From Bacteroidales bacterium (lineage in GTDB: Bacteria; Bacteroidota; Bacteroidia; Bacteroidales; F082): a stretch of DNA of 64,000 bases. Made by a program: the position numbers and the translations under genes. Of this stretch, positions 16,265-26,300 are shown piece after piece. Where the stretch lies: the NCBI GenBank assembly GCA_017477425.1, contig JAFUVT010000029.1, positions 62,001 through 126,000 of the forward strand, read 5' to 3'. Numbering within the stretch: the first letter of the stretch is position 1; each line of letters starts with the position of its first letter. Below the pieces are notes generated by a model, which ran no database searches, was not told the DNA's origin, and worked only from the letters and a program-made list of their open reading frames with translations.

Positions 16265-19147
16265 ATGGAAAACACTGAGAAAAAACTCTTCCTTTTGGAC
16301 GCCTACGCCTTGATTTACAGGGCCTTCTTCGCCCTAAACAAGAACCCTCGCCTCAACTCGAAAGGTGTCAACACCTCGGCGGTGATGGGCTTCCTCAACT
16401 CACTCTACGAAATCTTGAAAAACGAGAAACCAACGCATATCGGCGTGGCCTTCGACGTGGCTGGCACCGCCCAACGGCAGGCCGAATACAGCGAATACAA
16501 GGCCAACCGCGAGAAAATGCCCGACGACCTCCGCGACGCCATACCTTATATAATAAGGCTCATCGAGGGCTTCAATATCCCGATTTACGGCGTGGAAGGC
16601 TACGAGGCCGACGACGTGATTGGCACGCTGTCGAAAAAAGCAGAGCAACAAGACTTTATCACTTACATGATGACTCCTGACAAGGACTTCGGGCAGTTGG
16701 TCACCGACAAGGTTTTGCTCTACAAACCTGCCAAGTTTGGCGAGCCGGCACAAATCTGGGGGCCCAAAGAAGTCTGCCAACGTTACGGCATACAAGAGCC
16801 TAAACAACTCATTGACATTCTGGGCCTTTGGGGCGATGCTGCCGATAACATCCCCGGAATCCCTGGCATCGGCGAGAAGACAGCGGCAATATTGGTGCAA
16901 AAATACGGTAGCGTGGAGAACCTCATCGCCCATGCCGACGAACTGAAAGGCAAGCAGAAGGAAAACGTCGTCAACTTCGCCGAGCAGGGACTGATGTCAA
17001 AGATGCTGGCCACTATCAATTTGGAGGTGCCCGTCGAGTTCAACGAAGAAGAACTGAAAGCCAAGGAACCCGACGTGCCCACGCTGATGGCACTGTTCGA
17101 GGAATTGGAGTTCAAGACATTCGCCAAACGGTTTTTGGAGGATTATAAGACGAAACAATCCACTTTGGACGGCCCTTCGACAGGCTCAGGGACCTTAGCC
17201 TCACTGTCATTGCGAGGAACGAAGCAATCCAGAGAGACTGCCGTAGAGCAAACTCCCGATCTGTTCTCATCATCGGGCAGCTTCGACCTCTTCCATCAAG
17301 ACGGCAACGAAGTCGGCCTTTTGGATTTCAGCAACAAAGCCTCTGCCCAAACCGTCACCCACGATTACAAACTCGTCGAAACAGAAGAGGATATCAAGGC
17401 TTTGGTGGAAACGCTTTCGGCTCAAAAACAATTCGTCTTCGACACCGAAACCACCGACGTTGATGTGTATTCCGCTGAATTGGTGGGCGTTTCGTTCGCC
17501 ATCAAGGCGCACGAGGCTTGGTATCTGCCTATGCCCGCCGACCGCGAGGCATGCCAAAAGAAACTGGAATTGCTGCGGCCTTTGTTTGAGGATGACAAAA
17601 TCCTCAAAATCGGGCAGAACCTGAAATTCGATATTTCGATGCTGGCGCAATACGGCATCGCGGTGCGCGGTCCGATGTTCGACACGATGCTGGCGCATTA
17701 TCTGCTCGAACCCGAGCAACGTCACAACATGGACTACCTCGCTGAGGTCTACCTCAACTACCTCACCATCCCTATCGAGGACCTGATTGGCAAAGGCCGT
17801 CAGCAAAAGTCGATGCGCGAAGTGCCCGTGGAGACCGTCAAGGAATATGCCGCCGAGGATGCTGACATCACGCTGCAACTCTACGAAAAACTAATGCCGC
17901 TGTTGAAAGAAAACGGCGTAGAACAGCTGTTTTACGACATCGAAATGCCATTGGTGCCCGTGCTGGCTCGCATGGAGGCCAATGGCGTGAAAATCGACAC
18001 ACACAACTTGCAACAAATTAGCGAGGAATTTGGCGGTGAAATCCACAAAATCGAAGAACAGATTTACGAATTGGCGGGCACACCGTTCAACATCGCCTCG
18101 CCGAAACAGTTGGGCGAAATCCTTTTCGAGCGACTGAAAATCGACGAGAAAGCCAAGAAAACCAAGACGGGACAATACGCCACGGGCGAGGAAGTGCTAC
18201 AAAAACTGGCCCACAAGCACCCCATCATCAACCAGATTTTGGACTACCGCTCGTTCACCAAACTGAAATCGACCTATCTAGATGCGCTTCCGGCATTGGT
18301 CAACCCGAAAGATGGGCTAATTCACACCTCTTATAATCAGGCGGTTACCGCCACGGGGCGCTTGAGTTCCAACAATCCCAATTTGCAGAACATCCCAGTG
18401 CGCACGGAGAAAGGTCGCGAAATCCGTCGTGCCTTCGTGCCGCGCAGCGAGCAATATACTTTGCTTGCCGCCGACTACAGCCAAATCGAGTTGCGCATCA
18501 TCGCCCATTTGAGTCAAGACCCAGCCATGGTTGCCGACTTCAACCTCGGCCACGACATCCACGCAGCCACGGCCGCCAAGGTGTTTCACGTGCCGATGAA
18601 CGAGGTCACCAAGGAGCAACGCAGTCGCGCCAAGGCCGTCAACTTCGGCATCATCTATGGCATGTCGGCCTTCGGCTTGGCCGAACGCATGGAGCTCTCG
18701 CGCAGCGAGGCGGCAGAAATCATCAAGAAATACTTCGAGGAATACGCGGGCATCAAGGAATACATGAACCGCAGCATCGCTTTAGCCAAGGAACGCGGCT
18801 ATGCCGAGACCATCTTAGGCCGTCGCCGCTATCTCCGCGATATCAACGGCTCGAACAGCGTGGTGCGCGGCTTCGCCGAACGCAACGCCATCAACGCACC
18901 CATCCAAGGGAGCTCCGCCGACATGATTAAAATCGCGATGATTGGCATCCACCAAGAGATGCAGCGGCTGAAGATGCAATCGAAGATGATTCTGCAAGTG
19001 CACGACGAATTGGTCTTCGACGCCCATCTGGACGAACTCGAAGACCTGAAATCCATCGTCAATGATAAAATGGTGAACGCTTTGCCGTTGTCGGTGCCGG
19101 TCATCGTGGAAATGAACACGGGCGCCAACTGGCTGGAGGCGCATTAA
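16265..19147 (+). CDS. polA: DNA polymerase I with repeat-derived insert
   Basis: A 960-residue repair and Okazaki-fragment polymerase. Domains in order: 5'-3' nuclease (residues ~1-290; FLLDAYALIYRAFFA, GYEADDVIGTL, DKDFGQLV, GIPGIGEKTAAIL); 3'-5' exonuclease (~380-560; FVFDTETTDVDVYS with the metal-binding D-x-E); polymerase (~590-960; motif A LLAADYSQIELRI, motif B RAKAVNFGIIYGMSAFG, motif C LQVHDELVFDA). The linker at residues ~303-322 is translated from two unrelated dispersed repeats in tandem (DGPSTGSGTL, then SLRGTKQSRET). The linker is flexible in homologues, so activity is probably unaffected. The gene converges with metG, leaving three bases. Confidence 0.97.
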   Translation: MENTEKKLFLLDAYALIYRAFFALNKNPRLNSKGVNTSAVMGFLNSLYEILKNEKPTHIGVAFDVAGTAQRQAEYSEYKANREKMPDDLRDAIPYIIRLIEGFNIPIYGVEGYEADDVIGTLSKKAEQQDFITYMMTPDKDFGQLVTDKVLLYKPAKFGEPAQIWGPKEVCQRYGIQEPKQLIDILGLWGDAADNIPGIPGIGEKTAAILVQKYGSVENLIAHADELKGKQKENVVNFAEQGLMSKMLATINLEVPVEFNEEELKAKEPDVPTLMALFEELEFKTFAKRFLEDYKTKQSTLDGPSTGSGTLASLSLRGTKQSRETAVEQTPDLFSSSGSFDLFHQDGNEVGLLDFSNKASAQTVTHDYKLVETEEDIKALVETLSAQKQFVFDTETTDVDVYSAELVGVSFAIKAHEAWYLPMPADREACQKKLELLRPLFEDDKILKIGQNLKFDISMLAQYGIAVRGPMFDTMLAHYLLEPEQRHNMDYLAEVYLNYLTIPIEDLIGKGRQQKSMREVPVETVKEYAAEDADITLQLYEKLMPLLKENGVEQLFYDIEMPLVPVLARMEANGVKIDTHNLQQISEEFGGEIHKIEEQIYELAGTPFNIASPKQLGEILFERLKIDEKAKKTKTGQYATGEEVLQKLAHKHPIINQILDYRSFTKLKSTYLDALPALVNPKDGLIHTSYNQAVTATGRLSSNNPNLQNIPVRTEKGREIRRAFVPRSEQYTLLAADYSQIELRIIAHLSQDPAMVADFNLGHDIHAATAAKVFHVPMNEVTKEQRSRAKAVNFGIIYGMSAFGLAERMELSRSEAAEIIKKYFEEYAGIKEYMNRSIALAKERGYAETILGRRRYLRDINGSNSVVRGFAERNAINAPIQGSSADMIKIAMIGIHQEMQRLKMQSKMILQVHDELVFDAHLDELEDLKSIVNDKMVNALPLSVPVIVEMNTGANWLEAH
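17171..17194 (+). repeat. CCCTTCGACAGG-family repeat inside polA
   Basis: A canonical 24-base copy (core CCCTTCGACAGGCTCAGGG) in the linker between the 5' nuclease and 3' exonuclease domains, read as GPSTGSGT. Confidence 0.9.
17206..17230 (+). repeat. GTCATTGCGAGG-family repeat inside polA
   Basis: GTCATTGCGAGGAACGAAGC and following bases, 11 bases after the previous repeat, read as SLRGTKQS. A second member lies in the GH92 gene at 61118-61166. Confidence 0.85.
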
Positions 19148-19150
19148 ACC

Positions 19151-21211
19151 TCATCCTACGCTGCAGCCCGGAGCCACCAAATCGCTCGGGGTGAGGAGCA
19201 CGAGGCGACCGTCCTTGTCCTCGGCAGAGAGAATCATGCCCTCGCTGACCACACCCTTCAGCTTGCGCGGCTCGAAGTTGGCGATGAAGCACACCTGCTT
19301 GCCCACCAGCTTCTCAGGTTCAGTGTAATACTTGGCAATGCCGCTCACGATAGTACGCTGTTTCACGCCATCGTCGATGAGGAACTGGAGCAGTTTGTCG
19401 GCCTTCGGCACCTTTTGGCATTCCAAGACGGTACCCACGCGGATGTCCACCTTCATATAGTCGTCGAAACTGATGGTCTGTTTCACCTCGGCGGGCTTCC
19501 AAGCGTTGAGTTGGTTGGCTTTCTTGATTTCATCCAAACGCTTCAGCTGGGCTTCCACCACGCTGTCCTCCACCTTCTCGAACAGCAGTTCAGGTTGGTT
19601 GATGATGTGGCCAGCAGGCAGCAAAACGGTGTTTTCGGCATCGTTCCAGCCCTTCACTTCGAGGCCAATCATCTGCTGGAGTTTCTTCGCACTGAAGGGC
19701 AGGAATGGCTCGCTGAGGATGGCCAAGTGCGCCACAATCTGCAGACTCACCGCCATCACGGTCTTCACGCGCTCGGGGTCGGTCTTGATTTGCTTCCATG
19801 GCTCATTGTCGGTGAGGTACTTGTTGCCGAGGCGAGCGAGGTTCATCAGTTCGGAAAGGGCTTCGCGGAACTTGTAGTTCTCGATGAGGCCACCGATTTT
19901 CTTCGGGTAGGCGTTCATCTCGGCGATGGCGTTTTGGTCGGCTTCGGTCAGGTTTTCCAAAGCGGGCACGGCGCCTTCGTAATATTTGTGCGTCAGCACC
20001 AAAGTGCGGTTGACAAAATTGCCGAAGATAGCCAGCAACTCATTATTATTGCGGTCCTGATAGTCCTTCCAAGTGAAGTTGTTGTCCTTGGTCTCGGGTG
20101 CGTTGGCGGTCAGCACATAACGCAGAACGTCCTGTTTTCCAGGGAATTCCTGCAAATATTCGTGAAGCCAGATGGCCCAGTTGCGCGAGGTCGAAATCTT
20201 GTCGTTTTCGAGGTTGAGGAACTCGTTGGCGGGCACGTTTTCAGGGACGATGTAGCCGCCGTATGCTTTCAGCATGCAGGGGAAGATGATGCAGTGGAAG
20301 ACGATGTTGTCCTTGCCGATGAAGTGCACCAGCTTGGTCTCAGGGTCTTTCCACCACTTTTCCCAGTCTTCGCCGCGTTGTTCGCAAATCTCCTTGGTGT
20401 TGGAGATATAACCGATAGGCGCGTCAAACCAGACATAGAGCACCTTGCCGTCGGCACCGTCGATCGGGACGGGCACGCCCCAGTCGAGGTCGCGGGTGAC
20501 GGCGCGGGGTTGCAGACCACCATCGAGCCAACTCTTCACTTGGCCGTAGACGTTGGATTTCCACTCCTTATGGCCTTCGAGAATCCACTCGCGGAGCCAG
20601 CCCTCATATTGGTCGAGGGGCAGGTACCAGTGATTGGTCGGCTTCTTCACCAAGGCCGCGCCGCTGAGCTGCGAGTGCGGGTTGATGAGTTCGTCGGGAC
20701 TCAGGGAGCTGCCGCATTTCTCGCATTGGTCGCCGTAAGCGCCCTCGGCACCGCATTTCGGGCAAGTGCCGACGATGTATCTGTCACTCAGGAACTTCTG
20801 TCGTTCGGGGTCGAAATATTGCTCGGTCTCCTTCTCGATGAACTTCCCTTCGTCGTAGAGTTTCTTGAAAAATTCCTGAGCCGTGGCGCGGTGCATCTTC
20901 GAAGAAGTGCGCGAGTAGATATCGTAGCTGATGCCCAGCTCTTCGAACGACTTCTTGATGATGGCATGATAACGGTCGACGATATCTTGAGGCGTAACGC
21001 CCTCTTTTTCAGCCTTAATCGTAATCGGTACACCATGCTCATCGGAACCACCGACAAACAAGACTTCCTCGCCGCGCATTCGCAGATAGCGGACGTATGT
21101 GTCGGCGGGGATATAAACGCCGGCTAAGTGACCAATGTGGACGGGGCCGTTGGCGTAGGGCAAGGCCGTGGTTACCGTGTAACGCTTGAAGTGTTTGTTC
21201 GTTGATTCCAT
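19151..21211 (-). CDS. metG: Methionine--tRNA ligase
   Basis: A 686-residue class I synthetase. The HIGH motif is in [16 protein letters not shown] (residues ~17-31), and the KMSKS loop appears as [10 protein letters not shown] (~336). A four-cysteine zinc knuckle [18 protein letters not shown] lies at ~150. The C-terminal ~105 residues ([20 protein letters not shown] ... [17 protein letters not shown]) are the EMAP/Trbp111 tRNA-binding and dimerisation domain. The length is normal for the two-domain type. It is convergent with polA and divergent from the outer-membrane protein gene, with which its promoter is interleaved. Confidence 0.97.
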   Translation of the reverse strand: MESTNKHFKRYTVTTALPYANGPVHIGHLAGVYIPADTYVRYLRMRGEEVLFVGGSDEHGVPITIKAEKEGVTPQDIVDRYHAIIKKSFEELGISYDIYSRTSSKMHRATAQEFFKKLYDEGKFIEKETEQYFDPERQKFLSDRYIVGTCPKCGAEGAYGDQCEKCGSSLSPDELINPHSQLSGAALVKKPTNHWYLPLDQYEGWLREWILEGHKEWKSNVYGQVKSWLDGGLQPRAVTRDLDWGVPVPIDGADGKVLYVWFDAPIGYISNTKEICEQRGEDWEKWWKDPETKLVHFIGKDNIVFHCIIFPCMLKAYGGYIVPENVPANEFLNLENDKISTSRNWAIWLHEYLQEFPGKQDVLRYVLTANAPETKDNNFTWKDYQDRNNNELLAIFGNFVNRTLVLTHKYYEGAVPALENLTEADQNAIAEMNAYPKKIGGLIENYKFREALSELMNLARLGNKYLTDNEPWKQIKTDPERVKTVMAVSLQIVAHLAILSEPFLPFSAKKLQQMIGLEVKGWNDAENTVLLPAGHIINQPELLFEKVEDSVVEAQLKRLDEIKKANQLNAWKPAEVKQTISFDDYMKVDIRVGTVLECQKVPKADKLLQFLIDDGVKQRTIVSGIAKYYTEPEKLVGKQVCFIANFEPRKLKGVVSEGMILSAEDKDGRLVLLTPSDLVAPGCSVG

Positions 21212-21236
21212 AGTGCTTAATGATTAAAAACGGCTG

Positions 21237-21244
21237 CAAATGTA
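21237..21244 (-). promoter_or_regulatory. Promoter -7 box, metG
   Basis: TACATTTG on the minus strand, 25 bases before the metG ATG, 21 bases from the opposing -7 box at 21266-21273. Confidence 0.6.
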
Positions 21245-21265
21245 CGGAATATTGTTGAAATGCCG

Positions 21266-21273
21266 TATTTTTG
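21266..21273 (+). promoter_or_regulatory. Promoter -7 box, beta-barrel candidate gene
   Basis: TATTTTTG, 32 bases before the ATG at 21306. Its -33 region overlaps the metG promoter, so the two may compete for polymerase. Confidence 0.6.
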
Positions 21274-21305
21274 CGGCACGAAATCACAAAACTCTTCATC
21301 CTAAA

Positions 21306-22166
21306 ATGAAACACCATCTCCTTTTCCTATCATTTGCGCTCTTGCTGGCGGCAAATGCGCGGGCACAAGTCCCTACTGAGAACGACGAGAACGAGTCGAA
21401 GCCCTTTGTCGTCTACACCGGCCATAGCAATGTCCCCGTCTGGCTCAAAAGCGGCATTGGCTTCAACGTCGTGGAGAGCTACGAGCAGGGCGCCTCGCCC
21501 TTGCAATACCTCGGCGCTGGAGGGAACCTCACCGCTGGCGTCGTCGTTGCCTTCGACCGTTATCAAGGCGAAGCGGAACTCCGTGGCTTGGCCAACATCA
21601 TCACCAACAGCGCCCAGTCGGCCACCGACTACGCCTTCGGCATCGAAGGCAACATCCAGTTCCTTTACCGTTTCTACGATGCGTGCCACGACCGCCTGCA
21701 CTTCTGGGCCGGCGGTGGCATACAGCTCTATCTCGACATCAAAGTGCTCTCGCAACTGATGAACGCCTCGGCCTGCCAGTCCAACTTCTTCGACCTCAGG
21801 CCCGCAGGCATGGTAACGTACGACTTCGCCCCGTACAAGCACAGCTCGCATCACCTGCTGACGGCCTACGGCAAGCTTTCGCTGCCGCTCATCGCCTCGG
21901 CCAGCCGTCCCGGCTTCGCCTACATGGACAACTACACCTCGGACCTCAACACCGTCAACACCGTGATGGGGGAATACGAAGACCTCTCCCTGTTCTGTCC
22001 TGGTGCCAGCACCGACATCGGCCTTTGGCTCAACCTGCCTTACAACGGCAACAAAATCGGGGTGTCGTACCGCTGGGACTACCTGACCACCGCCAAAAAT
22101 GGCATTTACCGCTTCGACCAAGCCTCGCATTGCATTAACCTTAATTTTATGTTTAATATCAATTGA
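21306..22166 (+). CDS. Secreted protein, probable outer-membrane beta-barrel
   Basis: A 286-residue protein that starts with a signal peptide (LLFLSFALLLAANARAQ) and continues as alternating hydrophobic and polar strands with frequent Gly and aromatic residues (NLTAGVVVAFDRYQGEAELRG; KIGVSYRWDYLT). It ends CINLNFMFNIN, with a terminal aromatic/Asn pattern typical of outer-membrane barrels. I cannot place it in a named family. The ATG at 21306 is chosen because it gives the signal peptide and follows a promoter. The next gene, a lipoprotein, begins 60 bases downstream and may be cotranscribed. Confidence 0.65.
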   Translation: MKHHLLFLSFALLLAANARAQVPTENDENESKPFVVYTGHSNVPVWLKSGIGFNVVESYEQGASPLQYLGAGGNLTAGVVVAFDRYQGEAELRGLANIITNSAQSATDYAFGIEGNIQFLYRFYDACHDRLHFWAGGGIQLYLDIKVLSQLMNASACQSNFFDLRPAGMVTYDFAPYKHSSHHLLTAYGKLSLPLIASASRPGFAYMDNYTSDLNTVNTVMGEYEDLSLFCPGASTDIGLWLNLPYNGNKIGVSYRWDYLTTAKNGIYRFDQASHCINLNFMFNIN

Positions 22167-22226
22167 CGCAAGACGCGGGACTGAATATCTCATCAGAAAA
22201 AAATCTAATTCTAACTAATGATTATC

Positions 22227-23255
22227 ATGAAAAAAACATACCTCCTTTTCATCGGCTTTCTGGCACTTTGCTTCGCCTCTTGCGAACGCATTTTCATGGA
22301 ACCTGGCGTTGGCTCCGGCCCTGTCGCTACCTTCGACTACCTCTGGGACAAAGTCGACCAGCAATATGCCTTCTTCGACATCAAGGGTGTGGACTGGGAC
22401 TCGATGCGCGAGGTGTATCGCCCGATGGTAGACGACGACATGGACGACGACAGCCTCTTCAGCGTGTGCGCTGCCATGCTCAACACCTTGCAGGACGGCC
22501 ATACCAACCTCATCTCGAGCTTCGACGTGTCGCGCAACGACTCGGTGTATTATCGGATGATCGTGAACAAGAACATTGACGCCCAAGTGGTTACGATGAA
22601 CTACCTGACCCTCAATTACCACTCGACGGGCGGCTTCGCCCACAACGCCATCCGCGATGGCCGTGTGGCCTATCTGCGTTATTCATCCTTCGAGAACGCC
22701 ATTGCTGACGGCACCTTGACCTACCTGCTCGACCGTTACAAGGACTGCGAGGGCATTATCCTCGACCTGCGCCAAAACGGCGGTGGCAGCATCGCCAACA
22801 TCCAGACATTGCTGAGCATCTTCGACAACCACGGACAGCCTTTGTACCAGACCCAGATCAAGTCGGGACCCGAGCACGATGCCTTCACAGAGCTGAAGAC
22901 CGTCTGTGCCGACACCACCTGCCTCGGTGAGGAGCCTTACACCAAGCCCTTCGCTGTACTCATTGACAGGGGATCGTATAGCGCCACTTCGTTCTTCTCG
23001 CTGTGCACGTTGGCATACGACAACATCCGTCTCTTCGGCGACTACACTGGTGGTGGCTTGGGATTGCCCAACGGCGGCGAGCTGCCCAACGGTTGGACCT
23101 ACCGTTTCAGCATCACGCGCACCCTTACCATGGATGGACAGAATTATGAGAACGGCGTGCCGCCCGACGAGCGTGTCCTCCTCGACCCCGCCGCAACCGC
23201 CCAAGGCATCGACAACGTGATTGAGGCAGCGGCGGATTGGATTGTCGGGTTGTAG
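22227..23255 (+). CDS. S41 family peptidase lipoprotein
   Basis: A 342-residue lipoprotein (lipobox LCFASC). The N-terminal helical part FDYLWDKVDQQYAFFDIKG and LQDGHTNL are usual in tail-specific (C-terminal-processing) proteases of family S41. The catalytic core has RYKDCEGIILDLRQNGGGS and the nucleophile region LIDRGSYSATSFFSL, followed by GDYTGGGLGLPNGGELPNG. No PDZ domain is obvious between residues 105 and 145, where only a short segment is present. It is probably attached to the outer or inner membrane facing the periplasm. Substrate unknown. An ATG at 22218 is an alternative start. Confidence 0.9.
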   Translation: MKKTYLLFIGFLALCFASCERIFMEPGVGSGPVATFDYLWDKVDQQYAFFDIKGVDWDSMREVYRPMVDDDMDDDSLFSVCAAMLNTLQDGHTNLISSFDVSRNDSVYYRMIVNKNIDAQVVTMNYLTLNYHSTGGFAHNAIRDGRVAYLRYSSFENAIADGTLTYLLDRYKDCEGIILDLRQNGGGSIANIQTLLSIFDNHGQPLYQTQIKSGPEHDAFTELKTVCADTTCLGEEPYTKPFAVLIDRGSYSATSFFSLCTLAYDNIRLFGDYTGGGLGLPNGGELPNGWTYRFSITRTLTMDGQNYENGVPPDERVLLDPAATAQGIDNVIEAAADWIVGL

Positions 23256-23269
23256 TTTTTTTGACACGG

Positions 23270-23328
23270 GACGTGAGACTACGGGACACGAGAGGGGAAC
23301 AATGATTCGCGTCTCGTAATCTCTCGTC
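23270..23328. terminator. Inverted repeat between convergent genes (terminator-like)
   Basis: The 21-base arms (23270-23290 and 23308-23328; left arm GACGTGAGACTACGGGACAC...) pair with four mismatches and a 17-base loop, 15 bases after the S41 stop. It may serve as a bidirectional terminator, but its style also resembles the dispersed repeats. Confidence 0.45.
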
Positions 23329-23334
23329 CAGCTT

Positions 23335-26300
23335 TCACTCCATCACCACCTTCCGCGTGGCGATATTCCCGTCCTCGTCCGTGATGCGCAGCAGATACAC
23401 GCCTTGCGGCAGACCCTTAAGGTTGATTTCGTTGGTGTTTTGTGCGGTTTTTACCAACTGACCCAAAGCGTTGTATACTTGTATTTCTGCAATGTCATTG
23501 CCTGCGACGCGAACAAGGCCGTTTGTTGGATTAGGGGAAACTACGATATCGTTTTCAACAACATTTTCATCCACACCATCCGTCTGCTCACAATACACGA
23601 TATTGTAAGATTTGGAAGTTTCACAATCGCTGTAAACCGCCAAAACATGGTATTTCAGCCGTCCACTGCCTGAGTAATGATCAATGTATTCCGCTTCAGT
23701 AATCAAGTCTCCACTAATCAATGTCTCACCTCTATAAACCCGATAACCGACCAGCACCTCTTCAGGCCTAAGTTCCGGCTCGGTCCATCGGAGGGCGACG
23801 CTGTTTTCGTCGAAACCCGCAACTTCACAATCCATCACCGGAGAATGTTGGCTAAACCAATCTGGCCTAAAATGATGGAAATAGGTAGTCACCAAGGTCT
23901 CGCCATAGTCACGGTAATAGTCAATCCAAATCTTTCCGCTGTTGGCATAGATAATTGAATTCTCTCTTTTTATGGAAAAAAAGACACCAGGCTCGCTGTC
24001 AACCACAAACTCCCAACTGTCCATAACATACACATCACCAATGATTATTGAATCAACGGACAGCACCATCTGTTGGTGCTGTCCGTAATCAGGGCTAAAG
24101 AACAGTTTATACGATATGGTATAATAATTGGGATCATCGTACGATGGATAATAGGTGTATAGTTCACCCTCTTTCGCGCCTGCCCTCATGTTCAAGAAAT
24201 CTTGTTCTGAGTAATAAACCGTGTCGACGGTCTGGTTGAAATCCATCGAGTGGGTAAGGTAATACGATGACAATTCGTAAGAATAACTCCCTTTGAAAAA
24301 CTCACCGACATTCCAACCTGCCTCATTGGTACCTCCAAAGGCAGGGATGTCCATGACTTCAAAATGGCTCCCGTAATCATAGCTGATTTTAAGTTCCCCC
24401 GGCACGATGTGACTTAATTTGAGCAGTACACCAGGTGCATTCATGAAAGTCCAATACTCATCTGAGTAAGATGACAGGTCGTCGATGGCTTCCCAAGTGT
24501 GGCCGTAGTCCATGCTCCTGTACAGCTTGTTCGTCTGGCTGGCTCCATCATCTTTGTTATAAAGCACTCCAGATGTGGCATCGGTGATGAGGTCGCCAAC
24601 ACCCATCGCTTCTGGGTCATCAATGAAGTATGAATAGGGCAGTTCGACTTTCTTGCCGTGTTCGGTGTAATGAGCCACGCTCCTTATTCCAGAGCCGCCA
24701 CTGTTGTCTTCCCAACCCACGAAGGAATAGAACTCACCATATAAAGGTTGTTTGTGCTCAATACTTTTTTCGAATGGCAAAGTCGAAAGCAAATGATTTG
24801 TGTTTTTCTCATGTTCGATAATTGATTTTGGCAGTACCTCTTTATGCTTCTCAAACCATAACGGGAGATTCCCTCTGCACACACTGTCTTCTCCCATCAA
24901 ATAGTATATGTCTCCAACATCAATGATATAGAATATACTATCTTGATAAGTCAAGTTTTCATCTGAAAGTTGGGTGGCATACCACTCTAAGGCATCCTCA
25001 TATTTTTTCATGTTTACATCACAACGCGCGGAAAGGAAATCCGCCAATTGTTTTAATGCACCATGTTGTTGAATGGTTTCATTTGTTAGATAATAGCTTT
25101 TCAAATTCGAATAATCCTTATCAAGACAGTTCTCTACACGAAGTAATTCTTTCAAAGCTGAAATGGCTACCCAATCCTCTGGATAATCAGAAATAACATG
25201 CAAGAATCCTGATTTTGCCTTAACATATAAAGAATCCTCAAAATCTTGTACGGCTTGCTCATAAAGCATTTCACTTTCTGTCAGTCCTTCCCCTGATTTG
25301 GCTATATTCCAAAAAGGAAGCCATTCAAAACGGTTTGGGACATTGAAAACAACATTAGGATTAAAGCCTATATTGCCATCCCAATTATTGTATTTGACAT
25401 TGAATTGACTAGTTGAAGTAGTTGAAGCTGCTGCCCCGTTCGCCTCATAATACATCCAATAGTCTCCATTATTATTGCCAATGAATTTGTTATAATTGCA
25501 TTTTGGAAAAGCATTATTAGATGCATATATTTGATACGGGTTGTTCAGGCTAATGAGTTGATAATCGTTAGGATTTCCAGGACTATCATTAAGTGTTACA
25601 AGACTGTTGTTATATATTGAGACACCGATACCACCATTCCCACTAATTGTGTTCTTATGAAGGTCGGCGTATGAATTATATACAATTAAGCCATGGCTCG
25701 TGCAGCCAGTAATTGAGTTTTTATATAATTGACAGTATTGGTTGTTCCCCGAGTTTTTGATATAGACACCCTCTACACAATGTACAAAAGTATTGTTTTG
25801 CAATTCATAATTTGAAACGTTTTGTAACCGAATTGCGGAGTTTGATGTAGCCCTTGACAACCCGTATGTAGGATATTCAAAAGGAATACAATCAATAAAT
25901 TCACAATTGTTGACAAAGGCACTTGTCGTTGGCAAAACACCACCTACAGGAATTCCAATAATAGAAGTATTTCCAACCACTAATCCAGAACGGTCAAAAT
26001 CCGAATTAACAACGGAAAAATAAGTATGGTCAGCACAAACATTACTTGATTTTTCAAATTTACAATTTGTCACATACATATTCACTGCGGCTGTATATAC
26101 CTCTGTCATGGAAAAACTCAGATTGTTAAGGTTATAGGTTTTGTTTGCCACAAAAGAAGGATTCGAAAATTTAACATTCATTTTTTCAAAAGATATATTT
26201 CCCTGTGTCGGAGTGATGAATTCGCCACCGGCTATCTGGATAAATGAATTATTTCCATTAATGCCTTTTATAGAAACGTTTTCTCCAATGCTTAATGACC

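Noticed and set aside
19415..21127. Long rightward open frame (570 codons) opposite metG
   Set aside because: It is antisense to a certain, full-length MetG, has no promoter or recognisable domain, and its composition (many Val, Gly, Arg) follows from GC-rich antisense reading.
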